A DNA stretch of 57,914 nucleotides from [Clostridium] symbiosum (GCA_021769625.1 JAETSN010000023.1:1-57914); one strand, 5' to 3'. Shown: positions 1 to 7,772, numbered from the stretch's first letter. The notes: generated by a model from the letters alone, not told the origin. Numbers and translations are program-made.

Positions 1-452
1 TAAAATTCTGCAAAAGAAAGCGGATAAACCCTTATTTCATCTCCTCTGCCCCGAAACTCCGTTATAATGTCACTGGAAAGGAATCTGGAATTGCTCCCGG
101 TCACATAGATATCAATATTGTCCATACGAAGCAGACCGTTCAGCACCTCTTCAAATCTTGGCATAAATTGTATTTCATCTAAAAGCAAATAATAATTTTC
201 TTTGTCCCTGACAGCAGCTTTCACGTACTGGCAGCACGTTTTGGGATTTCTTAATTCCTCATTTTCAATGCCGTCCAACGCTATCTCAATGATGTGATCT
301 TCATTTACCCCATTTTCCATCAAATACTTTTTAAATATGTTAAACAACAAGAATGATTTACCGCATCTTCGTATACCTGTAATAACCTTTATCATCCCAT
401 TATTTTTTCGCAGAATGAGTTGCTCAAGATAAATATTCCTTTCAATTTCCAT
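1..452 (-). CDS. Partial AAA_14/DUF4143-type ATP-binding protein (N-terminal part)
   Basis: About 150 N-terminal residues are present; the rest runs off the window. The protein starts MEIERNIYLEQL at an ATG preceded by AAGGAGC. A Walker A motif GIRRCGKSFLL lies near residue 25 and a Walker B motif YYLLLDEIQ near residue 92. TGSNSRFLSSD near residue 118 fits the sensor region of the AAA_14 domain. Such proteins are usually about 400 residues with a C-terminal DUF4143 domain and are common accessory genes of unknown cellular role in Clostridia. A sigma-A-type promoter lies just upstream. The family call is firm; a function cannot be assigned. Confidence 0.85.
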   Translation of the reverse strand, partial: MEIERNIYLEQLILRKNNGMIKVITGIRRCGKSFLLFNIFKKYLMENGVNEDHIIEIALDGIENEELRNPKTCCQYVKAAVRDKENYYLLLDEIQFMPRFEEVLNGLLRMDNIDIYVTGSNSRFLSSDIITEFRGRGDEIRVYPLSFAEF

Positions 453-499
453 TTGTAAGCTCCTTATTTTTGTGCGTATGCAAATATTTTAGTAATACT

Positions 500-528
500 A
501 TTCTACAACAGAAATAAAACTCTTTCAA
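500..528 (-). promoter_or_regulatory. Sigma-A-type promoter of the partial ATPase gene
   Basis: On the minus strand TTGAAA (523-528) and TAGAAT (500-505) are separated by exactly 17 bp. They lie about 50 nt before the start codon at 452. Confidence 0.6.
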
Positions 529-583
529 GCCTTCATTCCTATTTTATGTGCATTTACACATTTTTATGTAATTTATCTTGGTT

Positions 584-693
584 GAAAATTCTTCCCACCC
601 ATCCCTGCGAACAAAACGTATCCAAGGGACTACCGATCTTTTTGAGTACGGCATCAATATGGATATCCGCATTATCTGGTATTACGAAGGCGA
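584..693 (+). pseudogene. Remnant of a RelE/ParE-type toxin gene
   Basis: The plus strand has an uninterrupted frame reading HPSLRTKRIQG, then LFEYGINMDIRIIWYYEGDN. This matches the central and C-terminal part of RelE-superfamily toxins, where a GT.xLFE segment is followed by DIRIIW and normally by a DIGHHD tail. There is no start codon, the N-terminal half is absent and the tail is lost where the fragment meets the 3' end of the sirtuin gene. No antitoxin is seen. It is a short fossil, not a working gene. Confidence 0.6.
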
Positions 694-1599
694 TAACACT
701 TCTCCAATGTCTGCATTGATACAGATGGAGCGCTTTGCAATTTCCTCGGGTACATAGACTTCCCCATAGTTAATGCAGGCATACGTCGCCTTCGGGTTCG
801 CCGCCGTCATCTGCCAGAACGGATACTTGATAATTCCGGGGGTGTTATATCCCACTCCAAGCTCCAGATAAAGCACCCTGCCCTTTCGATGCTTATCCGT
901 AAACTCCTGATAACGCTTCGAAGCACGATGCCAGCCATCATCTTCAACAAAGGTATTATCCGCTCTGAGATTCATGCTCATGAGCCTGTGGCAAATCGGA
1001 CAATACGGAACCAGCTCCGACGGTATACGCGTAAGCATCCGGCCATTCTCCGGAGGGAGCAGGCCTCCATTCTCTGCAATCGTATATCCCTGCGCCAGCA
1101 CCATTTTCCGCACAGTTTCCTCATTATCGTAAGTGTTATGGTTGCATGGCTTGCTGCACTGAAACAGTCCATAATCTCCCTGCGTATAAAATAACCGCTC
1201 TTTTGCAAAACCCGCTTTCTGAAAGCAATGGTCCACATTTGTGGTCAGCACAAAGTAGTCCTTATCCCTGACCAGTTCAAACAGTCTGTCGCAGACCGGT
1301 TTCGGCACATCCATATAGCGGTTGATGTAAATGTATCTGCTCCAGTATGCCCAGTATTCTTCCAACGTATCAAAAGGATAAAAGCCGCCCTCATACATAT
1401 TGCGGAAGTGGTATTTCTCAATAAAATCGCCAAAATATTTTTGAAAGCGGCTGCCGCTGTAAGTAAACCCGGCGGAAGTGGAGAGGCCCGCTCCCGCTCC
1501 GATGAGGATCGCATCCGCGCTTTCTATTTTTTCTCTCAACTGCTCTATTTTCCCTGAACAGGTTTTCCCGGATTCCGCAGATATTATGTCTAAAGCCAT
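682..1599 (-). CDS. Sirtuin-family protein of the SirTM (ADP-ribosylating) type
   Basis: 305 residues, started by ATG with GGAGGGAAA upstream. The NAD-binding signature GAGAGLSTSAG lies at 34-44 and TTNVDHCF at 119-126, with N121 and D123. Two cysteine pairs (C148/C152 and a later CPIC) fit the structural zinc site. Ordinary sirtuin deacetylases have a catalytic histidine in a LHG-like motif. Here the equivalent stretch is YTQGDYG, with Gln140 in its place, as I recall for SirTM sirtuins that ADP-ribosylate a lipoylated GcvH-like carrier. No macrodomain hydrolase, GcvH-like or lipoate ligase gene is visible within the window, so the usual partners are absent or lie elsewhere. ADP-ribosyltransferase activity is inference. 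Confidence 0.75.
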   Translation of the reverse strand: MALDIISAESGKTCSGKIEQLREKIESADAILIGAGAGLSTSAGFTYSGSRFQKYFGDFIEKYHFRNMYEGGFYPFDTLEEYWAYWSRYIYINRYMDVPKPVCDRLFELVRDKDYFVLTTNVDHCFQKAGFAKERLFYTQGDYGLFQCSKPCNHNTYDNEETVRKMVLAQGYTIAENGGLLPPENGRMLTRIPSELVPYCPICHRLMSMNLRADNTFVEDDGWHRASKRYQEFTDKHRKGRVLYLELGVGYNTPGIIKYPFWQMTAANPKATYACINYGEVYVPEEIAKRSICINADIGEVLSPS

Positions 1600-1616
1600 T
1601 AGATTTCCCTCCGTAT

Positions 1617-2081
1617 TTATTCGATGATCAGAAACCGATTCTCTTTTCTCGGCTTCACTTTAGGATAATCGCCGTCGCAATACCCCAATATCACAAAACA
1701 GCGGGATGTCTCCGTGTCAGGAATCCCCCACTCCCTCAGCAATTCCCTTCCGGCCTCATTGTCAAAGGTCTCTTCCCCTCTTGCGATGATGCAGGATGCG
1801 ATCCCCAGATCTGCTGCCGCAAGCACCATGTTCTGGGCACAGCAGAAAGCGTCCGGAATACTGTACAAAAAGTTCTTTGCGCCAAAGATAACACATACTG
1901 TGGGCGCCCTGTAAAATCCGTTTTTTATCGTCGGATCGTCGATGTTGCTCGGCTGTTCGGACGAAACATACCCTCCCGCAAGACGGCTGCGGTCAAAACG
2001 CGCAAGGTTAAGCCTGCTGATCTGCTTATCCTGATACTTTCGGATGGACCTGCGCTTTTTCATCAATTCCAGAATATCCAC
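1617..2081 (-). CDS. Nitroreductase-family protein with an apparent internal deletion
   Basis: I start it at GTG 2081 (VDILELMKKRRSIRKYQDKQIS) because GGAGG lies 6 nt before it; an upstream extension would overlap the radical SAM gene. The protein is 154 residues against about 170-200 for FMN nitroreductases. RRSIRKYQ is the typical N-terminus, and DDPTIKNGFYRAPTV, LAAADLGIASCI and VILGYCDGDYP match the later part of the family. The stretch between them, normally containing the first FMN-contacting APS..N.Q region, is missing: KQIS runs directly into RLNLARFDRS. I infer an in-frame loss of roughly 35-40 residues. Flavin binding is doubtful. It is immediately downstream of the radical SAM gene and probably cotranscribed. 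Confidence 0.65.
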   Translation of the reverse strand: MDILELMKKRRSIRKYQDKQISRLNLARFDRSRLAGGYVSSEQPSNIDDPTIKNGFYRAPTVCVIFGAKNFLYSIPDAFCCAQNMVLAAADLGIASCIIARGEETFDNEAGRELLREWGIPDTETSRCFVILGYCDGDYPKVKPRKENRFLIIE

Positions 2082-2112
2082 ATTACACCTCCATGTCAGT
2101 GCGATTTTTACG

Positions 2113-3144
2113 CTACACTTCTTTCCAACACTGCGGGTCAGGCTCATACATATTGCCGGTATAGCCGAAGGTTACAGCCGGACATCCCCTGCAGAACCCG
2201 CGAAGTTCACATCTGCCGCATTTTTCAAAATTATCAAAATCCCGATACCTCTCCATCTCCGCACTCATAAAAAGGTCGTACATGGATACCTCAAACACAT
2301 TTCCGATCTTGCTTTCCATCCGTCTACAGGCATATACATCACCTGTCGGGAGGATCGTCATATGGCTGATCGCACAGTGGCAGCCGTCATATATCATCTT
2401 CCTGTCCGCATTTTCCGGTATCTTGAAAATCCCCTTTTCATACAAAAATAAGGTCCATAAATAATCTTTCAGCTGAAATGTAGTGTGCCTGTCTTTATAT
2501 TGTTCATACTTTGCCCAGCATTTTCCCAAAAATGCTCTGTATTCGAGAGGAGGGATATGATATTCCTCCGCCTTTTGCCCGCTTGTGGGGCAGTATCTTC
2601 CAAAGGCAAACACATCGACATTCTTCGCCACCACCAGATCGATCAGATCGGGGAACTCATCCATATCGGCACACGATACGGTGGACATGATTGCGCAATA
2701 CATTCCCGCTTTTCTGATACAATCAATTTTTTCTATTGAGGTATCAAAAGAGCCGGGCTTTCTGAACCTGTCATGTGTTTCCCTCATTCCGTCCAGAGAA
2801 AGCTGATATTTTCTGCAGCCGTATTCATAAAGCCTTTTGCACACCTCATCGGTCAGATGGAACGGGTTGCCCAGTATACCAAATGTGATGTTGTGGTTTT
2901 TCAGCAACTCGCAGAGTTTCCAGAAATCCTTATGTAAGATCGGATCACCGCCTGTAATATAAAAATATGGCGTGTGTCCTAACCTTTCGCACAAATCCAT
3001 ACAGCTTAAAACTACGGCTTCCATCTTCTCATAATCCATCTGTTTCAGGCAGATATGATTATTTTCTGAAAAAATATAACAATGTCTGCATCTCTGGTCG
3101 CATTCGTCCGTAATATGCCACTGGAACGCAAAGTATGGTTTCAT
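2113..3144 (-). CDS. Radical SAM/SPASM domain protein
   Basis: 343 residues with RBS AGGAGG before ATG. The radical SAM cluster motif CxxxCxxC is C15, C19 and C22 (ECDQRCRHCY), followed by ITGGDP, the GGE-like SAM-binding motif. The C-terminal SPASM region has C..C.IS, YACRR, CGRCELRGFCRGCP and a final PQCW, enough cysteines for two auxiliary 4Fe-4S clusters. Such enzymes usually modify a ribosomal peptide or activate a partner enzyme. No Cys-rich or repeat-containing precursor peptide is seen between 3145 and 3392, so the substrate is unknown. The gene sits directly before the nitroreductase-like gene. Confidence 0.85.
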   Translation of the reverse strand: MKPYFAFQWHITDECDQRCRHCYIFSENNHICLKQMDYEKMEAVVLSCMDLCERLGHTPYFYITGGDPILHKDFWKLCELLKNHNITFGILGNPFHLTDEVCKRLYEYGCRKYQLSLDGMRETHDRFRKPGSFDTSIEKIDCIRKAGMYCAIMSTVSCADMDEFPDLIDLVVAKNVDVFAFGRYCPTSGQKAEEYHIPPLEYRAFLGKCWAKYEQYKDRHTTFQLKDYLWTLFLYEKGIFKIPENADRKMIYDGCHCAISHMTILPTGDVYACRRMESKIGNVFEVSMYDLFMSAEMERYRDFDNFEKCGRCELRGFCRGCPAVTFGYTGNMYEPDPQCWKEV

Positions 3145-3182
3145 TTCGGGTATTCCTCCTGAATTTTACTTTTCGGTATAAT

Positions 3183-3213
3183 CATGGACACACATAAAAA
3201 CTGTGTGTCCATG
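3183..3213. repeat. 12-bp perfect inverted repeat upstream of the radical SAM gene
   Basis: CATGGACACACA (3183-3194) and TGTGTGTCCATG (3202-3213) are perfect complements with a 7-nt loop. There is no T-run on either strand, so a terminator is unlikely. It lies 39 nt before the radical SAM start codon on the minus strand and inside the 5' part of the HxlR remnant, so an operator is plausible. Confidence 0.6.
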
Positions 3214-3363
3214 GAAGATGACGGTATCATCACACGTACTGTTTATCCGGAAGTTCCCGTGCGGGTAGAGTACGCTTTAAGCGAATTGGGCAATACAATG
3301 CGCCCCATCATTCACTCCATGTTTGAATGGGGCGCAATGTATCAAAAATTGGTAAAAGGATAA
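3184..3363 (+). pseudogene. C-terminal remnant of an HxlR-family transcription regulator
   Basis: The frame opens with an ATG at 3184 and ends at TAA 3361-3363 (59 codons). From residue 12 it reads DGIITRTVYPEVPVRVEYAL, then SELGNTMRPI and FEWGAMYQ. This is the wing and C-terminal helix of HxlR winged-helix regulators, normally about 110 residues. The N-terminal DNA-recognition half is missing and the homology begins right after the inverted repeat at 3183-3213. It is a truncated remnant rather than a small gene. Confidence 0.7.
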
Positions 3364-3392
3364 TGCATGCCGTGAAGGCATTTGGATGTCAA

Positions 3393-4325
3393 TTAAAAGA
3401 TCATTGCAAAATACAAAGTATATCCTATCAGCATTGTTATGCCGTGCCAGCGCTTCAGTTTCTTATCTTTCATACAGAACAGTATCAGGAGCAACGCGGC
3501 TGCGCCGGATACCGCACTGTCGAAACGGAAACCCTCCGCAAAAGCAACGGGATGTATCAAAGCGGAAATACCTACTACAAACAAAATATTAAAGATATTG
3601 CTCCCCACGATATTGCCGATCGCAATCTCCGACTTTCCCCTCCGCGCAGCTGTGACAGACGTCACAAGCTCCGGAAGGGATGTGCCGAGAGCTACTATCG
3701 TCAGGCCGATAAACCGTTCGCTCATCCCAAGTTTTTCCGCTATACCGCAGGCGGCATCCACCGCCATGTTGCTTCCGGCAACGGTCATTGCCAGCCCGAA
3801 AATACATAACAGGATAATCTGCCAGAGCTTTCTGGACTGATGTTTTACAGGTTTCTCCCCGCCGCCGTCTTTCTTTTTTGCGCACATAAACAGATAAAAG
3901 ACATATATGCCAAAAAGAAGGATCTGAACGATGCCGTCCATAAAACTGATCGTTCCGTCAAACCCCTGTACCAGCAGCAATATGCTTATCCCGACGAGAA
4001 ACGGCAGCTCATATCGGATGGTGCTCTTTTCAACCAAAAGTGAAGAAATCACTGCCGAAAGTCCGAGAATAATAAGAATATTAAGGATGTTGCTGCCCAC
4101 CACATTCCCGATGGTGATGTCTGCATTTCCTTTGACCACGGCGGAAATACTGACCGCGGCTTCGGGCATGCTCGTGCCCATGGCAACCACCGTAAGCCCT
4201 ACGATGAGCGGCGGTATGCCAAGCTTTGCCGCCAGATCGGAAGCTCCGCCCACAAAGTAATCCGCACCCTTCACAAGCAGCGCCGTGCCTGCTGCCAAAA
4301 TAAGTACCCACGCAAAAAAATTCAT
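3393..4325 (-). CDS. CaCA-family sodium/calcium (cation) antiporter, YrbG-like
   Basis: 310 residues, a polytopic membrane protein with about ten hydrophobic segments. The two alpha repeats that form the ion path are obvious: GLTVVAMGTSMPE with GNVVGSNILNI in the first half, and GLTIVALGTSLPE with GNIVGSNIFNI in the second. A charged loop (AKKKDGGGEKPVKH) joins the halves. The family exchanges Ca2+ for Na+ or H+. The Mn2+-type riboswitch in the leader suggests that manganese export is a relevant role here; that is inference. RBS AGGAGG precedes the ATG. Confidence 0.9.
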   Translation of the reverse strand: MNFFAWVLILAAGTALLVKGADYFVGGASDLAAKLGIPPLIVGLTVVAMGTSMPEAAVSISAVVKGNADITIGNVVGSNILNILIILGLSAVISSLLVEKSTIRYELPFLVGISILLLVQGFDGTISFMDGIVQILLFGIYVFYLFMCAKKKDGGGEKPVKHQSRKLWQIILLCIFGLAMTVAGSNMAVDAACGIAEKLGMSERFIGLTIVALGTSLPELVTSVTAARRGKSEIAIGNIVGSNIFNILFVVGISALIHPVAFAEGFRFDSAVSGAAALLLILFCMKDKKLKRWHGITMLIGYTLYFAMIF

Positions 4326-4359
4326 ACGATCTTCCTCCTTTTCATCCCCGGCAAAGTAT

Positions 4360-4397
4360 AAAAAAAGACCCTGCCGTTAATCATTAACAGCAAAGTC
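4360..4397 (-). terminator. Riboswitch-controlled intrinsic terminator
   Basis: On the minus strand a 14-bp helix (GACTTTGCTGTTAA pairing with TTAACGGCAGGGTC, G-U pairs allowed) is followed by seven Ts (4360-4366). The 5' arm shares bases with the 3' strand of the riboswitch P1 helix, so the two structures exclude each other. Confidence 0.85.
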
Positions 4398-4491
4398 TCG
4401 CAATTTCATTACAAAGCCGGATTGAAAAAATCGTACTGACGGCAAGGTAAACATAGAAATATTTTATGCATGCTACTCCCTTTGTATGTTA
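4385..4491 (-). promoter_or_regulatory. yybP-ykoY (Mn2+) riboswitch in the leader of the antiporter gene
   Basis: Read on the minus strand, the leader has CAAAGGGAGTAGC near the 5' end and GCGAGACTTTGC near the 3' end, the signature segments of the yybP-ykoY class as I remember them. P1 forms between TAACATACAAAG (4480-4491) and CTTTGCTGTTA (4385-4395). The 3' P1 strand is also the 5' arm of the terminator at 4360-4397. Ligand-stabilised P1 would therefore prevent termination, an ON switch, as known for Mn2+ binding in this class. Confidence 0.85.
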
Positions 4492-4531
4492 CAGTATATG
4501 TTGCAGACCGAAATTTGTCAACGGTAATCTT

Positions 4532-5338
4532 TTAACTTTTCCGCCGCTCCACCTCCGCCCTCAAGAGCAGCGTACTTTTGGCAAAGCGCTTTACCGGGTG
4601 CAGTTTACCGCCATCGATCATCTTTTCTATATTCTGACGGCTGCATCCCAGTATACCTGCCGCCTCCGCGCTGTTTACCAGATTCCTCTCCACAAACCTG
4701 CAGAAATCTCCCGCGGAAAGGGGAATTTTAGTCCCCATGCGGTACAGTTCCTGATCCGTTATCACTGTATCCTCATTCCAGCCGATCCCGTATCCGCCGG
4801 GCTGTACCCTGACTGCCTCAAAGGACGCCGGATACAGGAGAATCGCTCTGAATCGTTTCTCCTTTTCAAAATACTCCCTCATGGAACATTTCCTGATCTC
4901 CCCGTTTCTGAAAAAAATCAGCAGATGCATATCCTGCAGCACCAGCACGTCCTCCACCTTTTTCCGAAATCGTTCCTTGATCAGTCCGATCTCTTCTGTC
5001 ACAGGCTTCAGATAGTAATCATCCTGGGCACATCTCCCGTTGCAGAGCATCAGAAGCCTGTACTCATCATACTCGCTCAGCCCGTTCTCCTTTAAGATCT
5101 GCCCCAGATTCTGACGGTCCGCGGGGACGATCCTCTGCTGTACCCACAGTTTGCTCCAATACGCATTTATCGTATACTCTCCCCGTTTTACAAAAGAAGA
5201 GACGAGCAGCGGAACCTCCCACTCTGTGCGCTCCTTCGGCACCTCTATATAAAAAGTCTTCTGTCCTTCATAGTAAAGCAGATACGCCAGATCGATCTGG
5301 CGGGCAGCGGACTCATCCCTTATGGCAAAAATCTTCAT
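4532..5338 (-). CDS. HTH-domain protein, partner of the HipA-like kinase
   Basis: 268 residues. The C-terminal 50 residues (NSAEAAGILGCSRQNIEKMI) form an excisionase/MerR-like helix-turn-helix. A middle block resembling DUF2442 (DMHLLIFFRNGEIRKCSM to ITDQELYRMGTKIPL) is seen around residues 135-215. The N-terminal part is unrecognised. The ATG at 5338 lies inside the end of the upstream gene (26-nt overlap) with GGAAGG before it, so the two are translationally coupled. A regulator or antitoxin-like role for the HipA-like protein is inference from this coupling. Confidence 0.6.
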   Translation of the reverse strand: MKIFAIRDESAARQIDLAYLLYYEGQKTFYIEVPKERTEWEVPLLVSSFVKRGEYTINAYWSKLWVQQRIVPADRQNLGQILKENGLSEYDEYRLLMLCNGRCAQDDYYLKPVTEEIGLIKERFRKKVEDVLVLQDMHLLIFFRNGEIRKCSMREYFEKEKRFRAILLYPASFEAVRVQPGGYGIGWNEDTVITDQELYRMGTKIPLSAGDFCRFVERNLVNSAEAAGILGCSRQNIEKMIDGGKLHPVKRFAKSTLLLRAEVERRKS

Positions 5339-6137
5339 ACGCCTTCCACCTTCCCCATATCATCTTCCATATCTTATCCAGATGTGCCGCGGGCAATACC
5401 GCATCCAGCCCTTCTAAAATAATATCCTTATCTGACTCCTTTAACGGTTTGAAATCCGGCATCCGATCTTTTGGTATCAGCTCCAGATTTTTTCCGGCAG
5501 ATCTGGAACCGACAAAACTCTGAACCGGCAGATCCCCCATCACATCAAATTTTTCTATCTCAGAACTGTCATGACAGCGGCACATAAAAGAAAGGCCGTG
5601 ATCGAATAAAGGCGCCAGACGAACCGTTTTCTCCTTGCTGTTTCGCAGCACTTCGATATTCGCCCCATGTCTGTCCCTGTTCAGGATCAGAAAATCCACT
5701 GCTATCATCCGATAGAGGTAATCCTCCCATCCCTGCCGCACACAAAAAGCAAGCGGAAGCTCCCCTTCCAGCCTCTCCGCCTGATAATAGGCATCCAGCG
5801 CAACCTTACTTTCCCCGGCTTTCTTAAAGTCCTCCGACACGCAAAGCCATGTCTCATACCGTTTTTCATAAATCTCCACATCTGCATGGATCAGCGTATA
5901 GGATAGATGTTCCACACCCAGCACGGATAACAGCCGGTCCGCGATCAGCTCATTGACACACTCATGCCCGATGATCCCATCGCAGGCATCAAAATCAGAC
6001 AACTTGCAGTACATTTTTTTCCCGCCCAGTTCATAGTAAGCTTTCAAAAAAGATCCCGCTGTCCCCGATGATCTGCGCAGCTTTGTCCAGCTCAGGTAGG
6101 TCATATCCTGTTTTTCTGCAATAATATCTCTTCCCAT
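5313..6137 (-). CDS. HipA-like Ser/Thr kinase-fold protein
   Basis: 274 residues. The kinase-like signature is DFLILNRDRHGANIEVL at about 148-164, followed by LAPLFDHGLSF. This matches the catalytic D..N and metal-binding D of the HipA C-terminal kinase fold. The N-terminal HipA subdomain and the usual HipB-type antitoxin upstream are absent. The gene instead comes first in a two-gene unit with an HTH protein. A toxin-like kinase is plausible, but a phage-defence or regulatory kinase is equally possible. A strong promoter lies directly upstream. Confidence 0.65.
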   Translation of the reverse strand: MGRDIIAEKQDMTYLSWTKLRRSSGTAGSFLKAYYELGGKKMYCKLSDFDACDGIIGHECVNELIADRLLSVLGVEHLSYTLIHADVEIYEKRYETWLCVSEDFKKAGESKVALDAYYQAERLEGELPLAFCVRQGWEDYLYRMIAVDFLILNRDRHGANIEVLRNSKEKTVRLAPLFDHGLSFMCRCHDSSEIEKFDVMGDLPVQSFVGSRSAGKNLELIPKDRMPDFKPLKESDKDIILEGLDAVLPAAHLDKIWKMIWGRWKAYEDFCHKG

Positions 6138-6171
6138 GAAAATATCTCTCTTATTGCTATTTTTTATTATA

Positions 6172-6200
6172 AATATATATATTTAGTTGTCACTTGTCAA
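6172..6200 (-). promoter_or_regulatory. Promoter of the HipA-like/HTH pair, with a direct repeat
   Basis: Minus-strand TTGACA (6195-6200) and TATATT (6172-6177) are separated by 17 bp. Directly repeated TGACAAG and TGACAAC begin within the -35 element and could be an operator for the HTH partner. Confidence 0.65.
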
Positions 6201-6240
6201 CTATAATTCAATTTCATCAAGATAATATTACTTCCTCCAT

Positions 6241-6270
6241 TTATGGGAGCCTGCAAAAGCAGGCTCATAA
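6241..6270 (-). terminator. GC-rich hairpin after the 6275-6832 gene
   Basis: GAGCCTGC and GCAGGCTC pair around an AAAA/TTTT loop, with further A/T pairing outside. It sits directly after the stop codon of the minus-strand gene. There is no clear T-run, so it may be a weak terminator or a 3' stabilising hairpin. Confidence 0.4.
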
Positions 6271-6274
6271 TCTC

Positions 6275-6832
6275 TTACAGGACATCCTCAAAATCATGTT
6301 GGAAGACAAGCGTCAGTGTTCTTATCAGCTCATTCTGAAACACTCTGTCCTCCGTATACTGCAGATTGTCCTCTTCTATTTTTTTCTTTGAAGCTGCAAA
6401 ATATCTTCTCCTTGCCTCGATCAATGTTTCGTCTGGATAACATTCTAATTTAAAGTCTGTCAATCCCCAGCTTATTTCTCTATACCTCTCAGGGCATGCC
6501 TCCAATAAATCAAATGCACAATCGAAAAACAACATCTGAGGATTGATCTTTCTCCAACGCGTGACCACTCCGGGCCTTTCATAAACTCTCACAAAATGTT
6601 CCGTCTCGTCTGTTATCCGGATTAATTTTTTCTTTATTTCCTCTTCTCCAAGAAACATGGTGTCGATCGTCTTTCTCACATCGAGCAATCTGTCTCCCAT
6701 GAACTCCCAAATATCCCCCTCCTTTTCTCCTTCCGGAATTCTGTTATAACAATCTGTCTTTTCATAGAGTGCTAACACATCCCAAATCATTCCATAAACT
6801 GTTTTAATCGATGTTCTGACTTCATTTTTCAT
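6275..6832 (-). CDS. Hypothetical protein
   Basis: 185 residues, acidic and largely helical, with no signal peptide or membrane segment; AAGGAGGCG precedes the ATG. No motif is recognised. The gene follows the 6846-7745 gene by 13 nt, so the two probably form an operon. A conserved-looking aromatic stretch (INPQMLFFDCAFDLLEACPERY) is the best probe for homologues. Confidence 0.6.
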   Translation of the reverse strand: MKNEVRTSIKTVYGMIWDVLALYEKTDCYNRIPEGEKEGDIWEFMGDRLLDVRKTIDTMFLGEEEIKKKLIRITDETEHFVRVYERPGVVTRWRKINPQMLFFDCAFDLLEACPERYREISWGLTDFKLECYPDETLIEARRRYFAASKKKIEEDNLQYTEDRVFQNELIRTLTLVFQHDFEDVL

Positions 6833-6845
6833 CGTAAGCGCCTCC

Positions 6846-7745
6846 TTATTTCTTCTGTTCTTTCTGGTTTTTCAGTAAAATACCCTTTTCCAGATTCCGT
6901 ATGTTAGGACTGTCAAACGCCGCCTTTATTCTCTTTTCTCTCTCCGACAACACATGAATTGCCTTTTCCATATAATTTTTTAAATCCGTGAAAAACCCCT
7001 GATCCGTTTTATTCCATAACCTTATCGGTTTCTTATCCGAACCTGTAAAGTCCTGAAAACAGTTATCGGCAATAAACGTATCCCAATGACCAACATACCG
7101 CTCTTTCCATATCATGTATTCCTCATCTATCAGTCTTGTTACGCAGCAGGCATCTTTTTCTCCCTCCTCAAAATAATTGTAGCATACCCTGAAATAAGTA
7201 TCGCTGCTGTCGACAAAAGTATACCTGTATCCGCCCTGTCTTAGCCTTCCTTTCGCCTGATTAAGCGAAGCCCCCTCCTTGTACGGAATGGCAAAATAAT
7301 TCCCCACACAGCCGCATTTTCCCACAAATTCATTCAATAATTTCCGCATTTCTGGATGATCAGCCAAAACAGAGGATTTTTTTATTCCGCTCTCTATTTT
7401 CTCAAAATCTCTGGTAGTGATCACCTCTTCTTCGCTGTCATAATTCACGATCTGCAGTAGTAACTGCATACAGTTCACGATCGTCTCCCCTCTGTAGATC
7501 CGGCCGTTATCATCCAGCTCATATTTTTCTTGGGATCGATTGTGTTCGCTCTGTCCCTTTATTATCGCTTCCCGTCTGATCAACGGATTCACTCTCCTGT
7601 AAATCTTCATATTCTGTTCACAGGCATCCACATCAATATCATCATCCTGTCTTCTATAAAACAGATACTTGTCGATATAATCCTTATCTGCGGGATATTC
7701 CGGATATTTCTGTTTATCCCTGTACAATTCGTCTAAAAAAAACAT
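6846..7745 (-). CDS. Hypothetical protein
   Basis: 299 residues with RBS AAAGGAGG. It is soluble and rich in Tyr, Asp and Lys, with a charged C-terminal tail. A Cys-Gly pair region (GKCGCVGNYFAIPY) and NYFEEGEKDACCV are the most distinctive segments. I do not recognise the family. It is the first gene of a pair with 6275-6832, inside a block of unknown proteins and decayed genes. Confidence 0.6.
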   Translation of the reverse strand: MFFLDELYRDKQKYPEYPADKDYIDKYLFYRRQDDDIDVDACEQNMKIYRRVNPLIRREAIIKGQSEHNRSQEKYELDDNGRIYRGETIVNCMQLLLQIVNYDSEEEVITTRDFEKIESGIKKSSVLADHPEMRKLLNEFVGKCGCVGNYFAIPYKEGASLNQAKGRLRQGGYRYTFVDSSDTYFRVCYNYFEEGEKDACCVTRLIDEEYMIWKERYVGHWDTFIADNCFQDFTGSDKKPIRLWNKTDQGFFTDLKNYMEKAIHVLSEREKRIKAAFDSPNIRNLEKGILLKNQKEQKK

Positions 7746-7772
7746 TCTTTTCTTCCTCCTTTCAACATCCCC

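Noticed and set aside
2485-2739. Plus-strand frames opposite the radical SAM gene as a precursor peptide
   Set aside because: They are antisense to conserved radical SAM codons and have no ribosome binding site or leader/core organisation.
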